From Paraburkholderia dilworthii (lineage in GTDB: Bacteria > Pseudomonadota > Gammaproteobacteria > Burkholderiales > Burkholderiaceae), in NCBI RefSeq assembly GCF_000472525.1, contig NZ_AWZT01000028.1:1-64000 (forward strand): a DNA stretch of 64,000 bases, in the 5' to 3' direction. The notes beneath the pieces were generated by a model. The model was not told where the DNA came from. It did not search any database and saw only the letters and a list, made by a program, of their open reading frames with translations. Below are positions 35,072 to 43,666 of the stretch, piece by piece. Positions within the stretch are counted from its first letter, which is position 1; each line of letters begins with the position of its first letter. Position numbers and translations under genes: made by a program.

Positions 35072-35309
35072 GACTGCTTTCGTGGAACTGAAGGCCGCTT
35101 CACGCCCACTTCAGTCCTCACCGTTTCCTGCGAGCAGCCATTTGACAGCCTGCGAGCGGATCGGAGGTCGACATCTGTGAAGATAAACGCATGGTTGAGA
35201 AGCGCGACTTCAACGAAACGCCGGGGCTTTAGCGCAGCATCGACCGATCCCAATCTCCGTTTGCAGCGCATCTTTGCGGCGCTGTCCGCGCGGATCGTCG
35301 CTGGCTAAT

Positions 35310-35987
35310 TCAGCCGTGCTGATGTGTCGGATCGTTGCAAGCGCAGTTCGAGTCGTTCCACGCATTCCCGAGAATGATGCTGCAGAAGTTCTTGCGGCGG
35401 AAACCCGGGTCTTTCAGCGCAAGCACATCGTCGTTGACGGTGCCAAACGTCGAGTCCGGCCGATGCTTCATTCCGTCGTTAAAGGCGTTAATGATCTGCT
35501 CCTTGAAGTTCTCGCCGCGAGGATGAGCCGCCACCACCAGCTTGCGCTGTTCCTCGGTGAACTCGTCATATGCGAAGCCGAGCACGTCCATCTCGACGCC
35601 CGCCGTCACCAGTTGAACCACCGGCTTCTTGAATGGCGGAATACCCGGCGTGGTGTGCAAGGCGATGGCGTCCCACACAAGGTCGATCTCTGCTTCGGCA
35701 ATACCGTGCTCCTGAAGGAAGCTGCGCGCCGCGTTCGCGCTATCCACTTCAAAGCGGTTCTGCGACGCGCGGAATTGCCCGGTAAGCCCCATGTCGTGGA
35801 ACATCGCGCCGATGTAAAGAAGCTCCGGGTCATACTTCAACTGCTTGCGCTCGCCGGTGAGAGCGCCGAAAAGAAACACGCGAGTGGAGTGATGGAAAAG
35901 CAGGTCCGACTCTGTGTCGCGAACGAGTTCGGTGGCTGCACGCGCCATCGTGCTGTCCGGAATTCTGATTCCTGCGATCGTCGTCAT
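35310..35987 (-). CDS. HD-domain phosphohydrolase-like protein
   Basis: A 225-residue protein of the HD superfamily, with FHHSTRVFLFG (His32/His33) and AMFHDMGL (His64-Asp65) as metal-binding residues and DAIALHTTPGIP supplying further histidine. This layout resembles cyanamide-hydratase-like HD proteins. The ATG at 35987 is 8 bases after GGAG; the ATG at 35993 is only 2 bases away from it and is less likely. The C-terminal FCSIILGNAWNDSNCACND is cysteine-rich. Substrate unknown. Confidence 0.78.
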   Translation of the reverse strand: MTTIAGIRIPDSTMARAATELVRDTESDLLFHHSTRVFLFGALTGERKQLKYDPELLYIGAMFHDMGLTGQFRASQNRFEVDSANAARSFLQEHGIAEAEIDLVWDAIALHTTPGIPPFKKPVVQLVTAGVEMDVLGFAYDEFTEEQRKLVVAAHPRGENFKEQIINAFNDGMKHRPDSTFGTVNDDVLALKDPGFRRKNFCSIILGNAWNDSNCACNDPTHQHG

Positions 35988-36528
35988 GTTCATTGCTCCA
36001 ATATCTGCCTGGTCGCACCACGCCTGTTACGAGCGGCTTGAGAAGGCTACGTTGAGAACCGGAACCTCCCGGTTCCGAAGTTCGGACTGCCAGTTTTTCA
36101 CCGCGCTGCTCGCGCCTGGTGTCTGTCCTCGGGCACTTCGCCAAAGGAAAGCCCGCAACCAAAGTATCGGAGTGCGGCAGCCGACTTTCAATTCGATTGA
36201 TGCCTGGAACACGGCCAACAAAACGACGTTTTCTGCCAACTCCGGTATCAACGGCGCTGCCGTTGCAAACGGGACGCAACCGAACGGTCACGTTCATTTC
36301 GAAGGAGGCAGTATGGGATGATGTTTCAGGCGATGGAGCGCGGCGACGCACGCGAGGATTCGCGCCTGCCACCGAGCAGATGCAGATCGCGAAAAAAGAA
36401 TGTGGCCTACGCGCTATAGCGGCCAGAACTCTGCCTGAAGCTCGCGCCGGCGTTGCAACTCGTGGAGAAAGCGGGAATGTGAGTACGCAGCATCAACGGG
36501 CGCCGGATCTCGCGCGCTTGCATCACGA
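35988..36528. other. Gene-less stretch between the HD gene and the pel operon end
   Basis: About 540 bases with no supported frame. It must contain the HD gene promoter and the 3' end of the pel transcript, but no clear terminator hairpin was seen. Confidence 0.45.
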
Positions 36529-37431
36529 CTACTGCTTCGGAGTGCGGGTCGGCCCGACGCCGACCGTCTGCAGGCCGCCGTCCGTGACATATGGAACGAT
36601 GCCCGCGGCACTGATCTTATTGACGGTTTCTGCCGCGCATGCGCCATCGGCGGGCGCACAGTAATCGATTGCCAGTACGGGCAGCCGATATTGTTCGCGA
36701 ATCGTTTTCGCCTGTCCCAACAGCCACTCGCGATCGGCCGGCGCGATCTCGGTGTAGCGCTGCCCCGCCTGGTCCCAGCCGCGGTACAGCGATTCGAACG
36801 CAACCGCATACACCAGCGAATGAACCTGCGGCAATATCTCGAACCCGCGATTGAAAATCAGCCGCGCACGCGGAAAGCGCGTCTTGATCGCGCGAACGAC
36901 AGCAACGAGACCACGCTCCTGCCGCGCCCTCGCCGCGTCCGTCCTGGCGACGAGTTGATAGGAATCGAGCGTGTCGAGGAAAAAGCCGCGGTAACCCTTC
37001 TTCCACAAGGGAGCGATCACGTGCTCGACGTAGAACGCGGGCCAATCCGCCGCGTCCTGATCGATTACCTTCGCGCCCCACACGGCGTTGTCGCCGAGTT
37101 GCCAGGCTTTCGGAATAGCAGCGTAATACGGCCGCTGCGGCTCGATCTCACCCACGCTCACATAAGCGAACCACGCGGTGTGCAAGTGCTTGTGCCTGAG
37201 CGGCTCGAAGCCGCTGTCCGGTTCGACCACCGCGACGTCGAAGTTACGCAACAGGCTAACCGGCGGCTGGGCGCCGTAAAAGAGCGCGATGGACGGCGCA
37301 TATCCTGCGTCGGCCCACGCGCGTTCATGCGCGATCGACGACAGCAGGCCCACGATCACGAGACGCGCCGCGCACACGACGCGCCGATAAAACGCGCACA
37401 TGTCATAGCGCTGACGTCTCTCGATACTCAT
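36529..37431 (-). CDS. Stand-alone GH114 hydrolase (endo-alpha-1,4-polygalactosaminidase family) in the pel operon
   Basis: A 300-residue secreted protein: signal peptide to about residue 40 (AWADAG), then a GH114 barrel. Visible family segments are VAVVEPDSGF (67-76), AYVSVGEIEP (89-98), GYRGFFLDTLDSYQ (146-159, Asp153), LIFNRGFEIL (191-200) and VAFESLYRGWD (210-220, Glu213). Asp153 and Glu213 correspond to the acid residues known as catalytic in PelA/Ega3-type hydrolases. The ATG at 37431 is 8 bases after AGGAG; an upstream TTG is rejected. It follows pelG by 15 bases, so it is the eighth gene of the operon. It probably trims periplasmic Pel. Confidence 0.85.
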   Translation of the reverse strand: MSIERRQRYDMCAFYRRVVCAARLVIVGLLSSIAHERAWADAGYAPSIALFYGAQPPVSLLRNFDVAVVEPDSGFEPLRHKHLHTAWFAYVSVGEIEPQRPYYAAIPKAWQLGDNAVWGAKVIDQDAADWPAFYVEHVIAPLWKKGYRGFFLDTLDSYQLVARTDAARARQERGLVAVVRAIKTRFPRARLIFNRGFEILPQVHSLVYAVAFESLYRGWDQAGQRYTEIAPADREWLLGQAKTIREQYRLPVLAIDYCAPADGACAAETVNKISAAGIVPYVTDGGLQTVGVGPTRTPKQ

Positions 37432-37446
37432 CCGCAATTCTCCTGC

Positions 37447-38820
37447 CTAGTTGCGCAGCATGTATGTCTCGTACTCGAGCGACGCAAATTTGCGATCGAG
37501 CAGTGTCACCGCGGCCATCACGACCAGTAGCAGCGCGAGCGCGAAACCATAGCCGTATAAATCCGGCCCGAGCCACAGCGTGATGCCCGTGAACAGCCCG
37601 TTCAGCGCGACGAAAGCCGCCGTAAGTTTGAGCACGGCACGGCGTGCGTCGAGATAGAAGAACACATTAAGCAGCCCGAGCAGCAACACTTGCAGGCTGG
37701 CCGAGATGACATCGACGATAAGCAGCGGCAAATACAGCGTCGAAATCCCCAGCGCTTCGAGCACGAGGTGTCCGAACGCGAGAATCAGCAGCAGCACGAC
37801 CGCCTGGACCTTTACGATCTCGTACAGGCCTGCCCGCACGCTGCCGACCATCATGTCGCGCATGTCGTTGATATGGCGCAGCGTGGCGCCGCTGCGCACG
37901 GCGTCATAGAAGCGGTCATAGTACTCGACGAAGTCCGCCTCGATCCGCACAAGGAACGTCGCCATGCCGGGCATCACACACACGTACGCAATGAACACGG
38001 GAATGTCATAGATCACCGACGCGTGCAGCGGTCCGATCACGCGCGCGCCCGTATCCGGTGCGTACCAGAACATGAACTTGTCGATCCACACGCCAAGGTT
38101 GAACAGCAGCCCGACGAGCGCGAGACTCGGATACGCGAAGCGTTTCTGCAGCACCTCGAACGAAATGAAACGTTCGCTGCGGTAGTTGCGATAGATAAGC
38201 CCGGACAGTCCAGCGAGCAGCACGATGTGACCGGCCACAAAGCCGCCGAGCAGACCCGGAAGCCCATGACGGTTGAGCATCAGTGCGAACGCGACAGTGC
38301 AACCGTAGCCGAGCGCGAACACATAGAGAATCTGCCGATACTGCTTGACGCTCGACAGAAAGATCACCGCGATCCAGATATTGCTGACGACGACAAAGCC
38401 CGCCACCATCAGCAGCCGGTAGATCAGCGGCTCGCCGCGAAAGCCGAACGCTACCGCGATTACGCCGAGCACGCCCGAGGCCGCCGTCGAAATCAGCACG
38501 ACGCCGTTGTAGTTCGACAGCACGAGGTCGTCGCGTTTCTCGAACAGACGGTCGGAAATGAAGCGGGTAAACGACAGTTGCAGCGGTCCGGTCAAGATCA
38601 GGCTGCACGCGACCAGGTAAGTCACCGACACCTGGAACTGCACGATCGCGTACTTCGGGATCACGAATGCCAGGCTCAACAGACCAATGATCAGGATACC
38701 GAAGATCGACAGAATGAGCGGCCCGGAACTGATCAACCCCGCGTACGCATAGGCGCGCGCGACGCCGAACAGCGTCTGGTGCTTGAGTATCTTGCGGAGC
38801 TCGAAACCGATACCGGCCAT
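37447..38820 (-). CDS. pelG: Pel polysaccharide membrane protein PelG
   Basis: A 457-residue inner-membrane protein with about twelve membrane segments. It begins MAGIGFELRKILKHQTLFGV, the well-conserved PelG opening, and has FTRFISDRLFEKRDDLVL and VIYDIPVFIAYVCVMPGMATF further on. PelG forms the membrane complex with PelD, PelE and PelF that moves the growing polymer across the inner membrane. It overlaps pelF by one base. Confidence 0.93.
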   Translation of the reverse strand: MAGIGFELRKILKHQTLFGVARAYAYAGLISSGPLILSIFGILIIGLLSLAFVIPKYAIVQFQVSVTYLVACSLILTGPLQLSFTRFISDRLFEKRDDLVLSNYNGVVLISTAASGVLGVIAVAFGFRGEPLIYRLLMVAGFVVVSNIWIAVIFLSSVKQYRQILYVFALGYGCTVAFALMLNRHGLPGLLGGFVAGHIVLLAGLSGLIYRNYRSERFISFEVLQKRFAYPSLALVGLLFNLGVWIDKFMFWYAPDTGARVIGPLHASVIYDIPVFIAYVCVMPGMATFLVRIEADFVEYYDRFYDAVRSGATLRHINDMRDMMVGSVRAGLYEIVKVQAVVLLLILAFGHLVLEALGISTLYLPLLIVDVISASLQVLLLGLLNVFFYLDARRAVLKLTAAFVALNGLFTGITLWLGPDLYGYGFALALLLVVMAAVTLLDRKFASLEYETYMLRN

Positions 38821-40508
38821 CAGCGCACCTCTTTATGTGGAATCCGCGCGCTGCCGTTGGGCGCGGCAGCATCTGCGGGCGCCTGCCCGGCACCAGCGAG
38901 CGCGCCGTGATGCACCGGACAGCCGCCACGCGCGGCGGCCGCTTTCCCGCCCTCACTGCCGTCACGCGTGGGCGCGGCTGTCAGGCGTTCATACAACACG
39001 CGGTATTGATCGGTCATCTGCTTCTTCGTATAAAAACGCCGCACGCGCGCAAGGCCCGCCTGCTGCGCCGCGAGCCAGCGCGGTTCGTCGCCGAGCAGAT
39101 CGAGCACGGCCTGGGCGAACGCCGCCGGATTTGCAATGGGCACGACGCTGCCCGCCGAGCCCAGTGCGCGATCTTCGTCACCGTAGCCTTCGATCAGTTG
39201 GCGGCACGAACCTACGTCCGTCGTGACCGACGGCACGCCAGCCGCGTAGCCTTCCAGCACGACGAGCGGCAACGCCTCGCTAATCGATGTGAGCGCAATG
39301 ACGTCCACTTGCGGCAGGATTTCATCGATACGCTGGAAGCCGAGAAACTTCACGTTCTTCGCGAGCCCGAGACTTTGCACGAGCGCCCGGCATTCCAGTG
39401 CGTAGGCTGGGTCTTCTTCCTCCGGCCCGACGATCCAGCCTTCGATATCCGGCATGGTTCGCGACGCGATAAAGAGTGCGCGAATGAAGGTCTTGATATC
39501 CTTGATCGGTACCACGCGGCCAATCAGCGCGACTACGTTGCGCGGCCGCACAACGCGTTTTTCAACGAGCGGCGCGAGTGCGTCGACGTCCACGCCGTTC
39601 GGAATGTTGCGCGTGCGCGAAGCCTGCGCGCCGTCGGCGATCTGCCGTTGGCGATTGGTCTCGTATAGCGCGACGATGTCGTCAGCGGCGTCGTAGGCGA
39701 GCTTGCCGAGTGCCTCGAAGAAACGCACCCACAGTTCACGGAAGTAACTGATCTTCGAGATGTCGCGCTCGAAAGCCCCACGGTTGTCGCGAATCCACTG
39801 GCTTTGCAGCAAATCGATCTTGCGTTCCTTCGTATAGATGCCATGTTCCGATACCAGCAGCGGCCGCCCAGTCCGGTAATGCAGCAGCGCGCCGAGAAAA
39901 CCCGCATAGCCTGTCGACACCGTGTGATACACCTTCGCCGGCGGCAATTGCTCCGCGACGCGCGCAAGCTGCCACAACGGCTTGTGCATGATGCGCACGG
40001 TCCAGAAGTAATCGGTAAACGACGGGTCCGTGCAATACCGGTCGTACTGGTCGACGATAAAGTCCCACGCGGCGCGGCTCGACAGGAATTGCTCCTCGTT
40101 CAGCGGCCCGTTGTCGCCGATCAGCTGCACCATGTCGGCCATCAGCGCGCCAGGGTCCGAGGCTGGATTCGAACTGCCGCGATTGCGCCACGCGTCGTGC
40201 AATGCGGCCGAGCGCGCGAATGCCTGGGCGTCGCCGGGAATTTCACGCGACGCGTCTTTATCGGCAAGCGCCGCTTCGTACAGATAGTGAGCTTCGAAAT
40301 GCACCACGTTATCCGGCAGCGCATAGGCCGCGCCTTTGTAGTCTTCCTCGCGGCTGCCGACGAACACAATGGAAAAGCGCAGCTCGGGGTACGAGCGGAT
40401 CATGTCGTTGACCCAGCTCGACACGCCGCCGCGCACGTAGGGAAACGTGCCTTCGAGCAGCAGGCAGACATCGGCGTCGGCGGCGCGGCGCAGCAGTGAG
40501 GGTTTCAT
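38820..40508 (-). CDS. pelF: Pel glycosyltransferase PelF
   Basis: A 562-residue GT-B (GT4) cytosolic glycosyltransferase that builds Pel from UDP sugars. It starts DVCLLLEGTFPYVRGGVSSW, the PelF signature, and its C-terminal donor-binding domain has VALIGRVVPIKDIKTFI and ALTSISEALPLVVLEGYAAG. The ATG at 40508 overlaps the pelE stop as ATGA, and the longer frame upstream is an artefact of reading into pelE. The last ~40 residues are Ala/Gly-rich and differ from the usual PelF end. Confidence 0.94.
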   Translation of the reverse strand: MKPSLLRRAADADVCLLLEGTFPYVRGGVSSWVNDMIRSYPELRFSIVFVGSREEDYKGAAYALPDNVVHFEAHYLYEAALADKDASREIPGDAQAFARSAALHDAWRNRGSSNPASDPGALMADMVQLIGDNGPLNEEQFLSSRAAWDFIVDQYDRYCTDPSFTDYFWTVRIMHKPLWQLARVAEQLPPAKVYHTVSTGYAGFLGALLHYRTGRPLLVSEHGIYTKERKIDLLQSQWIRDNRGAFERDISKISYFRELWVRFFEALGKLAYDAADDIVALYETNRQRQIADGAQASRTRNIPNGVDVDALAPLVEKRVVRPRNVVALIGRVVPIKDIKTFIRALFIASRTMPDIEGWIVGPEEEDPAYALECRALVQSLGLAKNVKFLGFQRIDEILPQVDVIALTSISEALPLVVLEGYAAGVPSVTTDVGSCRQLIEGYGDEDRALGSAGSVVPIANPAAFAQAVLDLLGDEPRWLAAQQAGLARVRRFYTKKQMTDQYRVLYERLTAAPTRDGSEGGKAAAARGGCPVHHGALAGAGQAPADAAAPNGSARIPHKEVR

Positions 40509-41554
40509 GTTGACCAGTAACGCGCGACAGGTTTGAGCATCGGCAGCGTCGCGGCATTGCCGAGCGACGCCAGCAGTTCGGATACGCGCGCAAGATCGCC
40601 GCGCAGGAATTCCACTTCGGCAAGCCAGGGCACCAGACGCTCGCGCGGAAAGCCAAGCGCCTGGGCACGCGCCATGTACTCGGCGGCTTCGTCCGCGGCG
40701 CCGTTCGCGAGCGCGAGGCGCCCGCGAATCATCCACAGTGCGGCGTCGCCGTCGTCGATCTCAAGCGCCGCGCGTGCGTGGCGATCGGCTTGTTCGAGCG
40801 TGTGCCGGTAGACGGCGCCTTGCACGAGGTTCTGATAGATCAGCTCGAAGTACAGCTCGGCAAGCTGACGATTTATCGCCTGACGCTGCGCGTCGGTATT
40901 CGCCGTCTCGAGACTTTGCCCGGTCTGGAAAATGCGCTGCGTCACTTCGTTTTCCGCCTGATCGAGCGTGCCGTAAGCGATCAGGCGAACGTCTTCCACC
41001 GGGTCCGCAAGCAATTCGCGCAACAGTGTGCCCGTGGTACGCGTCGGCATGCTTTGAATTGCGACGAGCGCCGACAGACGATCCGACGCGTTCACTTGCG
41101 TATTGACGATGCGTGCCTGCAAGCGCGCGCCGCCGCCATGCGATACACGCGACATCAGATGCGTGACGAATTCGGGCGCCGGCACATCGTCGAGTTCCTC
41201 GCCGTTGTGCGAACGCGGGTAGCAGGCGGCCCAGATGCAGCTCACGAGCACGACAAGCCCGGCGAATAGTGGCACGAACGCGCATCCGAGCCACAACAGC
41301 AGCAAGCTCCAGCCGCGCGGCTCGCGATAGCGCAACGGCAACAGCATGCGAAACAGCAGCGCCTGAAGTGCACCGCCAATCAGATTGATCGCGACGACGG
41401 GCAAGAGCGGGTCGAACGCCACCGGCCGGTTCGCGATGCGCCAGATAAGAACACATTGCACGAGCGCGACGACCACTATGCCGACGAAAGCGGCCACGGC
41501 GCGAAGCATGCTCAACGCGCGGCCGATGGATTGGGGGCGCATGGTTTCAGACAT
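40505..41554 (-). CDS. pelE: Pel membrane/TPR protein PelE
   Basis: A 349-residue protein with three or four hydrophobic segments in the first ~130 residues, followed by a soluble helical TPR-type region (AALEIDDGDAALWMIRGRLA and later AAEYMARAQALGFPRE). This is the PelE layout; PelE helps recruit PelF to PelDG. It overlaps pelD by 8 bases and pelF by 4, so translation is probably coupled. Confidence 0.85.
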   Translation of the reverse strand: MSETMRPQSIGRALSMLRAVAAFVGIVVVALVQCVLIWRIANRPVAFDPLLPVVAINLIGGALQALLFRMLLPLRYREPRGWSLLLLWLGCAFVPLFAGLVVLVSCIWAACYPRSHNGEELDDVPAPEFVTHLMSRVSHGGGARLQARIVNTQVNASDRLSALVAIQSMPTRTTGTLLRELLADPVEDVRLIAYGTLDQAENEVTQRIFQTGQSLETANTDAQRQAINRQLAELYFELIYQNLVQGAVYRHTLEQADRHARAALEIDDGDAALWMIRGRLALANGAADEAAEYMARAQALGFPRERLVPWLAEVEFLRGDLARVSELLASLGNAATLPMLKPVARYWST

Positions 41555-42950
41555 CGAGGCCGCTGCGCATGAGAAGACGCTTCAACGCCGGGCCCGGTTC
41601 GCCGCCCAGATGCAGCGTATGCACGCCGATGCGCGCACCTTCCAGATCTAGATTGAACTGCGCGCGCAGGCTTGCTTCGATCCGCGCGAGATAACCGTCC
41701 ACACCGGTTGCATCGGTCGCGGGCATCAGGTTGATCAGCACCGACTGCCCCGCAGCCTTGACCGGCCACATCAGATCGAGTGCACGGCGGCGGCGCATCA
41801 CATGCTCGAAGAACGAATCGCCTTCGTCGTCGTGCGGAAACACCAGCGCGACGAGCGACGAAGTAATGCCCGCCGTGCGCTCAAGGCGCGTGAGGCGGCT
41901 CACGTCGAGTGCGAATTCATACGGGCAGTCGGGCACCGTCTGCAATATCGCGCGCACCTGCTGCGAGTGTTCGACGCCGTCGGCGTAATAGCCGAGCAGG
42001 ACCAGCAGCAATTGCAGATTGTCGAAGTTCAGCGACAGGAACGGCATCCGCTTGATCGCGAGCACGGCGATGAGCCGCCCGTCCGCTGAGATCATCGGCG
42101 CGCACACAAGCAGGCCCGTGTTCGTGAAAGGATGCTCGCCGCTTTTCAGATGCGCTACCGCTTGCGTTTCGAGCGCCCGTGCAACGAGCTCGTCGCGCGG
42201 CTCGAGGTCGAACGCATCGCCGATGCGAGCGAGCGCTTCACGCGCGAGCTTGCCGTCGTGCACAGGGTACAGCGCGGCCACTTCGATCTGACACGCCTGC
42301 GCGACGAATTCGAGCAGCGCATGCGCGCCCGGCAGATCGTCCGACGGCACCGGCGGCGCACTATCGAGCCCATGTGCGACCGACAGACGGCGCAGTTCAG
42401 TGATCGAATCGCGCAACGTCGTGGGCCTGGACAACAGATCTTTTTCGAGCCGCTCATGCGAAAGACGCATCAGGTAGTGGCTATTCGTGATCGCGACAAG
42501 CCGGTCGTTGAGGTAGTCGTTCAACGCGTTTGCCCGTTGCGCCCGGTTGCCCCACGTATCGCCGAAGTGACCCGCAACGATGGTCTGCAACAGGCCGCCG
42601 GTGAAGAACAGCGTCGGCCATGCCTCTGGGCTGCCGCGCATCAGCACCTGCCATGCGCCGATCAGCATCGCGCAGGCAAGCATCCCGAGCAACGTGCCGT
42701 AGCGCAGCGCAACGATCAGCGGCGCGAGCCATAGCCACGGAAAACCCGCATGCAGCAGGAACGGATCGTTGCGATCCAACGCCCAACTCAGTGCGCCGGC
42801 CACCGCAACAAACGCGATCGTCTCGACGATGGAAAACGGCCGCGCCACCGCGGGCGCAACGAAGCGGCGCAACGCGCTCAGGTTGCCGAGCGGATTCGAA
42901 TGGCGCGGCTTCGCCGCATTGGCGGCGGATTGCGCGGTGACGGTATTCAC
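41547..42950 (-). CDS. pelD: c-di-GMP receptor PelD
   Basis: A 467-residue inner-membrane regulator. Four membrane helices lie at about residues 40-130, followed by a coiled coil, a GAF domain (about 185-330) and a degenerate GGDEF domain (about 335-467). The c-di-GMP inhibitory-site motif RxxD is kept as R389-A-L-D392, while the GGDEF active-site motif is absent. Pel synthesis should therefore be switched on post-translationally by c-di-GMP. The start is a GTG with AGGAG 7 bases before it. It is followed directly by pelE. Confidence 0.92.
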   Translation of the reverse strand: MNTVTAQSAANAAKPRHSNPLGNLSALRRFVAPAVARPFSIVETIAFVAVAGALSWALDRNDPFLLHAGFPWLWLAPLIVALRYGTLLGMLACAMLIGAWQVLMRGSPEAWPTLFFTGGLLQTIVAGHFGDTWGNRAQRANALNDYLNDRLVAITNSHYLMRLSHERLEKDLLSRPTTLRDSITELRRLSVAHGLDSAPPVPSDDLPGAHALLEFVAQACQIEVAALYPVHDGKLAREALARIGDAFDLEPRDELVARALETQAVAHLKSGEHPFTNTGLLVCAPMISADGRLIAVLAIKRMPFLSLNFDNLQLLLVLLGYYADGVEHSQQVRAILQTVPDCPYEFALDVSRLTRLERTAGITSSLVALVFPHDDEGDSFFEHVMRRRRALDLMWPVKAAGQSVLINLMPATDATGVDGYLARIEASLRAQFNLDLEGARIGVHTLHLGGEPGPALKRLLMRSGLDV

Positions 42951-43038
42951 TGCCGACTCCTCATGACGTGTCGAGATACGAATGACAGCCTGCTTGCGCG
43001 ACGCAAAACGTCACGCAAGACGTGGCGCAACGCGCGCA

Positions 43039-43590
43039 TCAACCGCGCGAGCGCAGCGGCGACAACAGGCTGCCGATCAACGACGAAGCAACGCTTGCAA
43101 GACTCGAGCGCGTCCAGCCGCTCTTCGAACCCGTGGCGCTCCACACGACCTGCCCCGACGCGACGTCGATCAGTTCGAAGGTGACGCCCGCCACCGGTTC
43201 TCCATCCACGCCCACCTTGTAGCGCCATTCTTCCACCGCGCCGGTCAGCACGTATTTGACGTGCTGCTCACGCGCCCAGGCCAGTTTCTTCTCGCCCAGC
43301 TCGCGCTGCGCGGTGTCGAACATCGCGTTCGCCGATGCATCGACGGGCGCGATCCGCACGTCCGTCAGGCCATTCGCGCGCAGCGTATTCGCCGCGATCG
43401 CAGCCGCGCTGCTGCCCGCCGCCGGCGTTTCGGTGAAGTTCGCCATCGACACGACCGCAACCGAATCTTTTACGCCGAGCGTCGGCGAACCGGTTTGACG
43501 GATTGAACCGCACGCGCCCAGCACGAGCGCCGACGCCGCTACCATCGCGGACCATTTGACGAGGCCGGACCATCTTTTCATGTTGTTCAT
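43039..43590 (-). CDS. pelC: Pel outer-membrane lipoprotein PelC
   Basis: A 183-residue lipoprotein with lipobox VLGAC (Cys27), followed by VAVVSMANFTETPAAG and VKYVLTGAVEEWRYKVGVDG, the PelC/DUF-type fold that forms a dodecameric ring under the outer membrane. The ATG at 43590 has GAGGAG 7 bases upstream; a longer frame overlaps the pelB end. The position between pelB and pelD is as in P. aeruginosa. Confidence 0.9.
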   Translation of the reverse strand: MNNMKRWSGLVKWSAMVAASALVLGACGSIRQTGSPTLGVKDSVAVVSMANFTETPAAGSSAAAIAANTLRANGLTDVRIAPVDASANAMFDTAQRELGEKKLAWAREQHVKYVLTGAVEEWRYKVGVDGEPVAGVTFELIDVASGQVVWSATGSKSGWTRSSLASVASSLIGSLLSPLRSRG

Positions 43591-43666
43591 CGAACCACTC
43601 CTCAGTAACGTCGTTATTCGTCGCAGACGCGATACGCCCACGGTGTCAATAGAACAGAATCGGTAA

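Noticed and set aside
37690..38910. 406-residue Gln/His-rich frame opposite pelG and pelF
   Set aside because: Composition is that of an antisense frame; pelG and pelF are well supported.
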